Source: Bacteroidales bacterium (GTDB taxonomy: Bacteria > Bacteroidota > Bacteroidia > Bacteroidales > UBA932). From it: a stretch of DNA of 64,000 nucleotides. The translations under genes were made by a program, and so were the position numbers. Under the pieces are notes generated by a model. That model searched no databases. It saw nothing but the letters and a program-made list of their open reading frames with translations, and was not told where the DNA came from. Each line of letters starts with the position of its first letter. The first letter of the stretch is position 1. Below, piece after piece: positions 50,691 through 59,485 of the stretch. The stretch covers positions 1 to 64,000 of the forward strand of contig JAFRPW010000025.1 in the NCBI GenBank assembly GCA_017428945.1, written 5' to 3'.

Positions 50691-52226
50691 ATGAGCGAGA
50701 ACAGGCAACTGGCCAGAAACGTTTTTTTTAACTGCGGCACTTTTTTTATAAACTTGTGCCTGTCCTTCTTCCTGTCTCCATATCTGATACGGACGGTGGG
50801 AAAGGAAGCTTATGGGTTTTACCCGCTCATCAGCAATATAATCGGTTATTCCAGCATAATCTCTTCTGCTATCGGGTCTATGGCAGGCCGTTTCATTACA
50901 ATGTCCTATTACAAGAGGGATTACAAAGAGGCCCAATCTTATTTTAACTCTGTCTTCTTTTCCAATATCGTCCTTTCTGCTTTCTTCGCAGTCCTGACGC
51001 TGGTTGGCATTTTTATCCTTCCCAGGATTCTTCAAATCCCGGATTATCTGCTTTCCGACGTAAAATGGATGTTTGGGTTGTCAGGTTTTGCGATGATCAT
51101 AGGGCTGTGTTTTGGGATTATGGGCATAGGGACATATTTAAAGAACCGTATAGATTTGTCATCGATGACTGACCTGGGTTCACATATTGTGAGCGCCCTT
51201 GTCATTATCTTGCTGTTTGCCTTTTTCAATCCAACAGTAGCTTATGTATCAGTAGCCGCCTTGAGTGCAGCCGTCTTTACCATGGTTGTTAATTTCCATT
51301 GGAAGCGGCGGTTCTTACCAGAGTTTTCAGTACGGCCTTTTTCAGATCACAGCCTCCCCAAGATAAAACAACTGATTACTTCTGGAATCTGGAATTCTGT
51401 CAATCAGCTCAGCAACGTACTACTTACACAATTGGACTTGCTCATAAGCAATATCTTCATCAGCGCAAGCGTAACCGGTGATTATGCACTCGTTAAAATA
51501 ATCCCCAACTTCATGTATTCGTTTCTTGCAGTCCTCTCTGGGTCTTTTACTGCATCTTTCAATATACTCTATGCAAAGGGAGAACTTGAGAAGTTGACTC
51601 AGGAACTTCAGAAAGCAATTAAGATAGTAGGTTACATTGCGTGTCTTCCTCTTGGGTTCATACTGGTATTTGCTAAAGATTTTTTCAGTCTGTGGGTTCC
51701 TTCGGCGGACGCCGGATTCCTTGCAGGGTTGTCATTTCTGACCATTCTTCCTATGATTTTTGGCGCCAGTATCAATCCGGTTTTCGGAGTGTTCACTATC
51801 ACAAATAAACTAAGGGTCCCTTCATTAGTTCTTCTTGGAGCTGGAATCCTGAATACTACTGCCATTTTTATTCTGCTTAAGACCACGTCTTTGGGTATTT
51901 GGGCAATAGTAATAGTCGGTGCCATTCAACACGCTTTGAGGAATTTCTTCTTTAGCCCTACGTACGCAGCACACTGTCTCAAATTGAAATGGTACACGTT
52001 CTACGCCAATATATTAAGATGCTGTATAGGGCTTGGTATTACCGCCGGCGTCGGTCTTCTTGTAAAACAGATTCTATCCGGTGATTCCTGGGCACTTTTG
52101 ATTGCTGAAGGGATTCTTGTTGTGATGATTTCCGGGGCAGCCAATTTATTTATCGTTCTGAAACGTTCTGACAGGGAATACCTGGTCAGTTGGATAAAGA
52201 GCCATCTCGCATACGATGAAAATTAA
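50691..52226 (+). CDS. Oligosaccharide flippase (Wzx-like)
   Basis: About 511 residues from the ATG at 50691; a TTG nine codons upstream is the alternative. A polytopic membrane protein of 12-14 helices with the MATE/Wzx start NVFFNCGTFFINLCLSFFLSPYLIRTVGKEAYGFYPL and FVLISNIF-type central region (LLTQLDLLISNIFISASVTGDYAL). It would move undecaprenyl-linked repeat units across the inner membrane. First gene of the tightly packed polysaccharide operon, overlapping the radical SAM gene by 11 bp. Confidence 0.9.
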   Translation: MSENRQLARNVFFNCGTFFINLCLSFFLSPYLIRTVGKEAYGFYPLISNIIGYSSIISSAIGSMAGRFITMSYYKRDYKEAQSYFNSVFFSNIVLSAFFAVLTLVGIFILPRILQIPDYLLSDVKWMFGLSGFAMIIGLCFGIMGIGTYLKNRIDLSSMTDLGSHIVSALVIILLFAFFNPTVAYVSVAALSAAVFTMVVNFHWKRRFLPEFSVRPFSDHSLPKIKQLITSGIWNSVNQLSNVLLTQLDLLISNIFISASVTGDYALVKIIPNFMYSFLAVLSGSFTASFNILYAKGELEKLTQELQKAIKIVGYIACLPLGFILVFAKDFFSLWVPSADAGFLAGLSFLTILPMIFGASINPVFGVFTITNKLRVPSLVLLGAGILNTTAIFILLKTTSLGIWAIVIVGAIQHALRNFFFSPTYAAHCLKLKWYTFYANILRCCIGLGITAGVGLLVKQILSGDSWALLIAEGILVVMISGAANLFIVLKRSDREYLVSWIKSHLAYDEN

Positions 52227-53310
52227 AAGGTACATAGAGTGTTTTGTTCCTGTGACAACTTGTACGTTACGTTGCCACTACTGCTACATAACCGTTCACC
52301 GGAAGTTTGAAGGGCCGCTGCCCACATTCAATTATTCCCCTGAACAGGTCAGGCATGCGCTTTCCGTAAAGCGCATGGGAGGCGTTTGTCTAATCAATCT
52401 ATGTGCTGGAGGAGAAACCCTGCTCACACCTGATATTGTAGAGTATATACGCGTACTGCTGGAGGAAGGGCACTTTGTAATGGTTGTAACCAACGGAACT
52501 GTGACAAAGCGTCTTAATGAGCTGGCAGCATTGCCTTCAGGACTGCTCAGGCATCTGATATTCAAGTTTTCATATCATTATTTGGAGTTGAAGAAACGCG
52601 GCCTGACAGATCAGTTCTTTTCAAATATCCGAATGATGCGTGACGCAGGTTGTTCTTTTGTCCTGGAAGTAACGCCATCTGATGAATTGATTCCATATAT
52701 CGATGAAGTGAAGGACCTGGCGATACAGAATGTTGGGGCGGTCCCTCATGTTACTATTGCGCGTGATGAACATGACCCTGACAAACTACCTGTACTTACA
52801 AAACTGACCGACGAAGAGTACAAAAAGGTCTGGGGCGCATTCGATTCAGAAATGTTCCGTTATAAAACAACAATATTCGGAGTCAAACGTCGTGAATTCT
52901 GTTATGCCGGAGACTGGTCTTTTTATGTGGATCTGACCACCGGTGAAATGTCCCAGTGTTATCAGTCCTGGTTTAAACAGAATATCTTTGAGAATCCGGA
53001 AAAACCTATCAGATTTGTTCCCATGGGGAAGCATTGCAAAGAGTATCATTGTTACAACGGGCATGCATTCATAACTCTTGGAGACATTCCTGAATTGGAT
53101 GCACCAAGTTATCTAAACATCAGAGACCGTTTATGTCCGGATGGCTCACACTGGGTTAAACCGGAAGTCGCAGAATTGTTCTCTTCCAAATTGAGAGAGT
53201 CAAACCGGGAATACACCCGAATAGAAAAAGGGTGGTTTGAACTGTGCTTTGCCGGCAGACGTTGTGCCGCCCGCTCAAAACACCTGATCAAACACATCAT
53301 CGGCAAATGA
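52216..53310 (+). CDS. Radical SAM protein in polysaccharide operon
   Basis: 364 residues. The radical SAM cluster motif CTLRCHYC (Cys16, Cys20, Cys23; CxxxCxxC) and the GGE-like motif CAGGETLL are present, followed by VVTNGT. The C-terminal half adds several Cys (REFCYAGDWSFYVDLTTGEMSQC, KHCKEYHCYNG) that could hold an auxiliary iron-sulfur cluster, SPASM-like in position. Reaction unknown; placement between flippase and pyruvyltransferase suggests sugar or phosphoryl-substituent modification. It overlaps both neighbours. Confidence 0.85.
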   Translation: MKIKRYIECFVPVTTCTLRCHYCYITVHRKFEGPLPTFNYSPEQVRHALSVKRMGGVCLINLCAGGETLLTPDIVEYIRVLLEEGHFVMVVTNGTVTKRLNELAALPSGLLRHLIFKFSYHYLELKKRGLTDQFFSNIRMMRDAGCSFVLEVTPSDELIPYIDEVKDLAIQNVGAVPHVTIARDEHDPDKLPVLTKLTDEEYKKVWGAFDSEMFRYKTTIFGVKRREFCYAGDWSFYVDLTTGEMSQCYQSWFKQNIFENPEKPIRFVPMGKHCKEYHCYNGHAFITLGDIPELDAPSYLNIRDRLCPDGSHWVKPEVAELFSSKLRESNREYTRIEKGWFELCFAGRRCAARSKHLIKHIIGK

Positions 53311-54269
53311 ATCGCTTCAAAGTTATCATAGATTCAACACTCGCGCCACTCATCGACCGGGATTATGTCTTCCTGGACCTTCCGTACCATGGCAACGCGG
53401 GTGATTCATTCATCTATGCCGGGGTTATGGATTTTTTGTCTGCTACGGGTCACAAATGCCTTTACAAGTGTTCTGAAAACACATTTGATGGACGGGCTAT
53501 CGGCCAAGACACGATGATTGTGTTTAATGGCGGAGGAAATTTTGGCGATATGTGGCCGGACTGTACCGAGTTTCGAAACAGGATTATTTCCAGGTATCCA
53601 GACAACAAGTATATCGTTTTCCCTCAAAGCGTTTACTATAGTGATAGGGCAAACCTTGAAAGAGACATGTCTCTATATTCCAAATGCAAGGATATGACAA
53701 TATGCGCTCGTGATGATGAGTCTTTTTCGTTCCTTTCTCAGCATTTTACATGCAATAGGATTCTGAGGGTGCCGGATATGGTGTTTCATATTCCTGATAA
53801 TATGTTGTTTAATGGTAACAAATCTGCTGGAAAGAGTTTGTTTATCAAGCGTAATGATCGTGAGACTGTGAGCAGGCTGTTCTTGGACAATGTTCCTCAC
53901 GACGCCGAAATTAAGGATTGGCCAACAATAGATTGCAAGAAGGGATGGCCATATGTCATATGGAGATATTTCCGGAAGTTGGTTGGCCTTTTTGACCGTA
54001 TGGGACTGAACAAGATGGCGTTGCACATGTCCGATTTCTATTGGCAGAAAGTGATTATTCCCTATAATATCCGTACAGGATTCAAGCTTATTGGAGCATA
54101 TGACACGGTATACACAACCAGGCTCCATGCTGCACTTGCCGGTGTTCTTCTTGGAAAAAACGTAGTTGCTTTTGACAATGTATACGGCAAGCTTTCTTCT
54201 TATGTGAATACTTGGATGAAAGACAGCCCGTCAATTAGGGTTTTTCAAAATAATCAGGCCGGACTGTGA
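53307..54269 (+). CDS. Polysaccharide pyruvyltransferase family protein
   Basis: 320 residues from the ATG at 53307, which overlaps the stop of the radical SAM gene (ATGA); an upstream in-frame Met inside that gene is rejected. Family PF04230 features are DLPYHGNAGDSFIYAGVMDFL, the glycine motif VFNGGGNFGDMWP, VFPQSVYY, ICARDDESFSFL, VPDMVFHI and a late TTRLHAALAGVLLGK. Such enzymes add ketal pyruvate from phosphoenolpyruvate to sugars, giving negative charge. The substrate sugar is unknown. Confidence 0.88.
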   Translation: MNRFKVIIDSTLAPLIDRDYVFLDLPYHGNAGDSFIYAGVMDFLSATGHKCLYKCSENTFDGRAIGQDTMIVFNGGGNFGDMWPDCTEFRNRIISRYPDNKYIVFPQSVYYSDRANLERDMSLYSKCKDMTICARDDESFSFLSQHFTCNRILRVPDMVFHIPDNMLFNGNKSAGKSLFIKRNDRETVSRLFLDNVPHDAEIKDWPTIDCKKGWPYVIWRYFRKLVGLFDRMGLNKMALHMSDFYWQKVIIPYNIRTGFKLIGAYDTVYTTRLHAALAGVLLGKNVVAFDNVYGKLSSYVNTWMKDSPSIRVFQNNQAGL

Positions 54270-55216
54270 TGAAAAAACTTTCAATCGTCATACCTGTCTA
54301 TAAAGTCGAGGACTACGTAGGGCAATGTCTCCAATCGGTCTTTGACGGAGGATGTGACGAGAGCAAGTATGAGGTGATTGTCGTGAATGACGGCACACCG
54401 GACAAATCCATGGATGTGGTACGGAGGGTTTGTGAAGGGCACGGCAACGTCCAGATCATACAACAGGAAAACCATGGGCTCTCTGCTGCGAGAATGACTG
54501 GACTCGCACATGCTGAAGGAGAATATGTCTGGTTTGTTGACAGCGATGACTGGCTTGAGGCCGGAGCTGTGGATTCTATTATCAGGATATTGCTTCTCCA
54601 TTCAGGCATTTCAGTTCTTGCAATGCCTTTGATATGGATTAGCAAAAGCACTACCAGATACGAAAATGATTTCAAGGATGTAATTGCGCACAAAGGTAAA
54701 GACCTCCTTCAGGAAGGGTACCCATTGTCGGCAATCCAGCGTTACATTATTCATCGTGATGTTTTCAAAAACAAGAGTGTTTACTTTCCACGCGGACTGA
54801 TACACGAAGACGAGTATTTCTACCGTACCATGCTTTACAATGCCCCGGAAGTCCTGGTGCTTGAATCGTCCTTTTACTACTACCGTCAACGTGAGAAATC
54901 CATCATGAGCAGCAGGTCTATCCGCTCTTGTCATGACGTTGTATCTGTTTACAGACTTTTGGAAGGCTTCCTAAATAGCTCTGTCGACCACCAGGATAAA
55001 AAATGGTTCAAGCGCAGTATCGTATCATTATTGCTTCACAGCTATAAATACAGCTATAGTATTACCAGCAAAAAAGAAGCAGAAGCTTACCGTAGGAAAT
55101 ATCGTTGGTACGTCCTTCGCCAAGGATTGTTTTGCTATGGTTTTTCAATTAAGGAAAGATTGTGGATTGTAAGTCTCACCCTCTTTCCCATACTCTTAGA
55201 TACACATCAAAGATGA
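54269..55216 (+). CDS. Family 2 glycosyltransferase
   Basis: 315 residues. Start at ATG 54269, overlapping the preceding TGA; a GTG one codon earlier is possible. GT-A fold: LSIVIPVYKVEDYVGQCLQS, VIVVNDGTPDKS, the ENHGLSAARMTGL helix, and DxD motif WFVDSDDWLE. HEDEYFYRTMLYNAP provides the ED catalytic-base region. It adds one sugar of the repeat unit on the cytoplasmic side. Donor unknown. The end overlaps the next gene by 4 bp. Confidence 0.92.
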   Translation: MKKLSIVIPVYKVEDYVGQCLQSVFDGGCDESKYEVIVVNDGTPDKSMDVVRRVCEGHGNVQIIQQENHGLSAARMTGLAHAEGEYVWFVDSDDWLEAGAVDSIIRILLLHSGISVLAMPLIWISKSTTRYENDFKDVIAHKGKDLLQEGYPLSAIQRYIIHRDVFKNKSVYFPRGLIHEDEYFYRTMLYNAPEVLVLESSFYYYRQREKSIMSSRSIRSCHDVVSVYRLLEGFLNSSVDHQDKKWFKRSIVSLLLHSYKYSYSITSKKEAEAYRRKYRWYVLRQGLFCYGFSIKERLWIVSLTLFPILLDTHQR

Positions 55217-55980
55217 AAATGGTCCAATTTCTTAAGACTGTCGCCAAGTGGCTGCGGCTTAAGTTTTTACAACTAGAAGTGCTGATTAAGGTTGTTTGGT
55301 GGAAATTAAGAGGAGGGACCATGCCGGAGTATCATTCTATTCCCATTATTATCAATAACTATAACAGGCTGGATTCTTTAAAGCAGTTGATACATTCTCT
55401 TGAGAGCCGTGGTTATGCCAATATAATTATACTTGATAATGCCTCAACATACCCTCCCTTGCTGGAGTATTATAAAACGATTCCTTACGATGTGGTCCAC
55501 CTGGGCGGCAACTACGGCTTTATGGCCCTATGGAGGACTGCCGTTTACAAAAGATTCAAGAGTTCGTTTTACGTTTATACTGACCCGGACATCGTTCTGG
55601 ACAAGCAGTGCCCGGACGATTTTATGGAATTCCTTCTTTCTTCACTTAAACGGCATCCATCTTGTCTAAAGATAGGATTGGGAATCAGGATCGATGACTT
55701 GCCGGACTGTTATAAGGATAAAAGCCATGTTGTTTCCTGGGAAACCCAGTACTGGCAGAATAGGGTGGACGATTACCTTTTCATAGCCAGAGTAGACACT
55801 ACTTTTGCTTTATACCGTCCTTATTGCAAGGGCGGTTCAAGCCCTCATCTCACATATCGGACAGACTTCCCCTATGTCATACGACACCTTCCCTGGTACA
55901 ATGATTCGAATAATCTTTCAGATGAAGAGCGCTATTATATTGCGCACTCAAAGACTGCAACTCATTGGACCAGTCGGTAG
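55213..55980 (+). CDS. Family 2-like glycosyltransferase
   Basis: 255 residues from ATG 55213, overlapping the previous stop as ATGA; longer starts would lie inside the upstream gene. N-terminal hydrophobic/amphipathic segment (KTVAKWLRLKFLQLEVLIKVVWW), then GT-A elements: IPIIINNYNRLDSLKQLIHSL, NIIILDNASTYPPLLEYY, GGNYGFMALW, and the DxD-like YTDPDIVLD. Short for the family, without the usual C-terminal extension. Probably membrane-associated through its N-terminus. Confidence 0.85.
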   Translation: MKMVQFLKTVAKWLRLKFLQLEVLIKVVWWKLRGGTMPEYHSIPIIINNYNRLDSLKQLIHSLESRGYANIIILDNASTYPPLLEYYKTIPYDVVHLGGNYGFMALWRTAVYKRFKSSFYVYTDPDIVLDKQCPDDFMEFLLSSLKRHPSCLKIGLGIRIDDLPDCYKDKSHVVSWETQYWQNRVDDYLFIARVDTTFALYRPYCKGGSSPHLTYRTDFPYVIRHLPWYNDSNNLSDEERYYIAHSKTATHWTSR

Positions 55981-55988
55981 AATATAGA

Positions 55989-56933
55989 ATGCCTTTTATC
56001 TCTTTCGTCCTTCCTGCCTGGAAAAGCCTCCACCTCAGGGAGGCCGTTGCAAGTATCATTGCACAAACGTGTTCTGATTGGGAACTGGTGGTGGTGGATG
56101 ACTGTTCTCCCGAGCCCCTGGATGTAATAATAAACTCCTTTGAAGACTCCAGAATCAGGTATTATAGGAATTCTGAGAATCTGGGCGGCAAGAATCTTGT
56201 CAAGCAATGGAACCACTCAATTTCATATGCAAAAGGTGAGTTTATAGTTCTTGCAGCTGATGATGATGTATATCGGCCTTCTTTTTGTGAACAAGTGACG
56301 CGACTGTCCGGAAAGTATCCCCAAGTGGACGTCATACATTCTTCCGTAGAACAGATTGACGAAGACGGCAACCATTTATGGGACGACAGTATTCTGCCCG
56401 AGTTTACCAACAAGTATGAGTATCTTAACTGGTGGCTCACTGGGCGTTCTTTTACTTGTATAGGTAATTTTGCATTCAGGCGCACGGCGCTTAAAGAACT
56501 TGGTGGTTTTATTGACTTCCCCTGTGCATTTGGGTCTGATATTGCCACACCAATCTCTCTCTCCAGGAATGGCGTTGCCAACACCCCTGAAATGCTTTTC
56601 TGTTTCAGACAGTCCCGAAACCACCTTTCCGCTGACTCGTCCCGCTTTAAAGAAAAACTGGAGGCCGTTTCTCTTCTTTATGAGTTTCTGCTTTCCCTCC
56701 ACTACGAAGTTCCTGATAGTCCACAGGACAGATTATTTTATTCAATAGTGAATAAGGATTATCTTCACAAGAAATGCATATATGATTATTACAACCTTGT
56801 AATCAAACACCTTCCCCAAGAGCGGCTGTTCTCCTATATTAGGCTTTGCCGCCTGGCTTCATATAAGGATAAGTTCATTATGGTTCTGCGCTGGATAAAG
56901 AACAGGTTTGAGCAAACATTGTTATACGCATGA
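55989..56933 (+). CDS. Family 2 glycosyltransferase
   Basis: 314 residues from ATG 55989; a TTG eight codons earlier is less likely. GT-A motifs: ISFVLPAWKSLHLREAVASI, ELVVVDDCSPEPL, RYYRNSENLGGKNLVKQWN, and DxD region VLAADDDVYRPSF. The late GSDIATPISLSRNG is in the position of the ED base region. Overlaps the licD start by 4 bp. One of three family-2 enzymes in the operon, so the repeat unit probably has at least four sugars including the priming sugar. Confidence 0.92.
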   Translation: MPFISFVLPAWKSLHLREAVASIIAQTCSDWELVVVDDCSPEPLDVIINSFEDSRIRYYRNSENLGGKNLVKQWNHSISYAKGEFIVLAADDDVYRPSFCEQVTRLSGKYPQVDVIHSSVEQIDEDGNHLWDDSILPEFTNKYEYLNWWLTGRSFTCIGNFAFRRTALKELGGFIDFPCAFGSDIATPISLSRNGVANTPEMLFCFRQSRNHLSADSSRFKEKLEAVSLLYEFLLSLHYEVPDSPQDRLFYSIVNKDYLHKKCIYDYYNLVIKHLPQERLFSYIRLCRLASYKDKFIMVLRWIKNRFEQTLLYA

Positions 56934-57715
56934 AACAACTCACGCCGCCGGAAATAAAGGAATCTTTACTGTCAATACTGAATTCTGTCACACTTTTTTG
57001 TCAGAAGAACAATATTCAGTATTATCTGGCATGGGGTACACTAATAGGCGCAGTTAGACACAAGGGTTTTATTCCGTGGGACGACGACATAGATATCTGG
57101 ATGCCTCGTTCAGATTATAATCGTTTCATCGAGCTGTATGACAATCAAATCTTCCACTTCCGGTCTATGCAGACCGAAGAAGACTTTCCGTTGTGTTTTG
57201 GAAAAGTTTGTGATGAACGGTTCAGCGCCATAGACGAGTACGACAAAGACTTTGGTTTGTATGTTGACATATTCCCGTTGGACGGGTTACCAACAGATTT
57301 GACCGATGCCAAAAAGCATATCAATAGAATCCGCCGGCAAGAAGTGCTTTGGAGCAGCCAGGTATTAACACGAAGGATGCCCATATCTATCAAGCTGCCC
57401 GCAAAAAAGATTCTGAAAATTATTGGAGCCAGGCTGATTCATCCTTTTGTATCTGTTAAGAAAATACGTGAAAAACTTACTCTCTTATGCGAGAAATACA
57501 AATGGGAAGATTCAGTTAACATCATAGATTATTCCGTAAATTGTGTTTTCAATAAGGGCATGTTCGTTCCGTCAGATGAAAGAGTATTTGAAGGATATAC
57601 TTATTTTGTACCTGGAGATTACGATTCAATCCTTCGGATGTACTACGGAAACTATATGGAAATCCCTCCCGAGAGCGAGCGCATTAATCACGGGATAAAA
57701 GCTTATCTTAAATGA
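56930..57715 (+). CDS. licD: LicD-family phosphocholine transferase
   Basis: 261 residues. LicD signature: YYLAWGTLIGAVRHKGFIPWDDDIDIWMPRSDYNRFIEL, with the GxxxGAxRHxGFIPWDDDID metal/nucleotide motif intact, then YVDIFPLDGLP. LicD moves phosphocholine from CDP-choline to a sugar of a surface glycan. The specific assignment to choline, rather than another phosphoalcohol, rests on the adjacent licC, licA and BCCT transporter genes; LicD-like proteins alone are functionally broad. Overlaps both neighbours by 4 bp. Confidence 0.9.
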   Translation: MKQLTPPEIKESLLSILNSVTLFCQKNNIQYYLAWGTLIGAVRHKGFIPWDDDIDIWMPRSDYNRFIELYDNQIFHFRSMQTEEDFPLCFGKVCDERFSAIDEYDKDFGLYVDIFPLDGLPTDLTDAKKHINRIRRQEVLWSSQVLTRRMPISIKLPAKKILKIIGARLIHPFVSVKKIREKLTLLCEKYKWEDSVNIIDYSVNCVFNKGMFVPSDERVFEGYTYFVPGDYDSILRMYYGNYMEIPPESERINHGIKAYLK

Positions 57716-58575
57716 ACGCAATTATCTTGGCGGCGGGGATTGCCTCTCGTTTCGTTCCTCTTTCTTATGAGAAGCCAAAGGGGCTTTTTGAAGTAAGGGG
57801 AGAAAGGCTGATAGAACGGCAAATCAGACAACTTTTACAAGCCGGTGTTTCAGATATTACACTGGTTCTTGGCTATAAAGCGGAATTGTTTCAATATCTG
57901 AGAGAGAAATATGGTGTCAAAACCGTTTTAAACGAGGACTATCGTCGTTATAATAATATTTCTTCCCTAGTAAAGGTTATTGATTGTTTAGACAATACTT
58001 TCATTTGTTGTTCTGATCATTATTTTAACAGAAATGTGTTTCTGGAACAGCCCGGACACAGTTATTATGCTGCATTATTCGCAAATGGTGAGACTAATGA
58101 GTACTGTTTGACCACAAACGAGAATGATCAGATTGTTGAGGTCGGGGTTGGAGGTGCGAATTGCTGGTATATGGCGGGGCACGCCTTTTTTTCACACGAT
58201 TTTTCTGTAGTATTCAAGCGCTTCCTTGAACATGACTATAAGAATGAGTCTATGAGGCACTTCTATTGGGAGGATGTATTTGTTCGTCATCTGAAATATT
58301 TGCCCATGAGTATCATGCGATGCTGTGATGATGACATCAGAGAATTTGACACATTCGATGAACTGCGTTGTTTTGACTCGTCATATTTAATGGATAGCCA
58401 GTCTTCAATTATAAAAGACATTTGCATGCAAATGGGATGCAATGAATGGGAGCTGACGGGATTTCAAGTCATTCCAGAAATAAAAGAGTCCTTTATGTTC
58501 TGCAAATCCGGAATGAAGTATGGCTTCAACATAAAAACAAGGGTTATTCACGATATGTCAACCGAAGCCCGATGA
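57712..58575 (+). CDS. licC: LicC-like CTP:phosphocholine cytidylyltransferase
   Basis: 287 residues. Nucleotidyltransferase start MNAIILAAGIASRF.PLSYEKPKGLFEV (the GxGxR loop reads GIASR), then LVLGYKAELFQYL, REKYGVKTVLNEDYRRYNNISSL, CCSDHYF, NGETNEYCL and FYWEDVFVRHL, a series very like pneumococcal LicC. It would make CDP-choline for LicD. The chain is ~55 residues longer than LicC. The extra tail (NEWELTGFQVIPEIKESFMF...KYGFNIKT) resembles the N-terminal lobe of choline-kinase-type proteins and may be the vestige of a former LicC-LicA fusion (inference). Confidence 0.88.
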   Translation: MNAIILAAGIASRFVPLSYEKPKGLFEVRGERLIERQIRQLLQAGVSDITLVLGYKAELFQYLREKYGVKTVLNEDYRRYNNISSLVKVIDCLDNTFICCSDHYFNRNVFLEQPGHSYYAALFANGETNEYCLTTNENDQIVEVGVGGANCWYMAGHAFFSHDFSVVFKRFLEHDYKNESMRHFYWEDVFVRHLKYLPMSIMRCCDDDIREFDTFDELRCFDSSYLMDSQSSIIKDICMQMGCNEWELTGFQVIPEIKESFMFCKSGMKYGFNIKTRVIHDMSTEAR

Positions 58576-58578
58576 GGT

Positions 58579-59469
58579 ATGGAGACTAGTGATAATATAA
58601 TTGTATTGAGAGGTCTGCTGTCCGAGTTGTTACCTGAGAAAGATGCGCTGTCTGCAGAGATTGCCCCGATAGGAGGAATGAGCAATTGTAATTACCTCAT
58701 AAGCTTTCCTGATTCCAGTTTTGTTCTTCGCGTTCCGGGAAAAGGCAGTGAAGGAATGATTTTTCGGGATAACGAGAGGTATAACTCCATTATCGCATAC
58801 CAACTGGGCTTGTGCCCGGAGGTTCGTTTATTGGATCCCGATACAGGTATAAAGATTACAGATTATATCAAAGATTCTGAGTCTTTGTCCGCGGATACAA
58901 TTCAGGACTCTGAGAATCGTGGCAAAGTGGCCAGTGTTCTTCGTCATCTTCATTACTCATCAAAGCAACTTAAGAACGAATTCAATATATTTGGAGAGAT
59001 TGACCATTATCAAAGCCTGTTGGATAAAACACATGCCGTTATGTATCCCGGGTGGGAAGGTTTCAAGTCAAAAGTAATGGATATAAAGACTCGCCTGGAC
59101 AGAATAGGAGTATCTATAGTACCCTGCCACAATGACCCCGTCCCTGAGAATTTCTTAAAAAACCATAACGGAAGTGTATTCCTTATCGATTGGGAGTACA
59201 GTGGAATGAACGATCCAGTTGCCGATATAGCCGCATTGTTTTTAGAAAGCAATTTTTCCTCTGATAACCGCTACTTGTTTCTTACGGAATACTATTCAGA
59301 AGATAGTATTCCTTTATGGATAAATGAAAAGATTCTTTCTTATCAGATTCTTTGGGACTGTTTATGGGCACAATGGACTGTAATTAAAGAATCAAATGGA
59401 TATGATTTCGGCCGTTACGGCAGAGACAGGTTTGAACGCGCTGTTTATAATTTAACGCAGTTGTCTTAA
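58579..59469 (+). CDS. licA: LicA-like choline kinase
   Basis: 296 residues of the APH/choline kinase fold. N-lobe glycine region IAPIGGMSNCNYLISFPDSSFVLRVPG, catalytic Brenner-type loop VPCHNDPVPENFL (Asp and Asn), and metal-binding LIDWEYSGMNDPVADIA. It phosphorylates choline with ATP, the first step to CDP-choline. The order licD-licC-licA is the reverse of the Haemophilus lic1 locus. Separated from licC by 3 nt and from the transporter by 16 nt. Confidence 0.9.
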   Translation: METSDNIIVLRGLLSELLPEKDALSAEIAPIGGMSNCNYLISFPDSSFVLRVPGKGSEGMIFRDNERYNSIIAYQLGLCPEVRLLDPDTGIKITDYIKDSESLSADTIQDSENRGKVASVLRHLHYSSKQLKNEFNIFGEIDHYQSLLDKTHAVMYPGWEGFKSKVMDIKTRLDRIGVSIVPCHNDPVPENFLKNHNGSVFLIDWEYSGMNDPVADIAALFLESNFSSDNRYLFLTEYYSEDSIPLWINEKILSYQILWDCLWAQWTVIKESNGYDFGRYGRDRFERAVYNLTQLS

Positions 59470-59485
59470 CACGTTATATCCAGCC

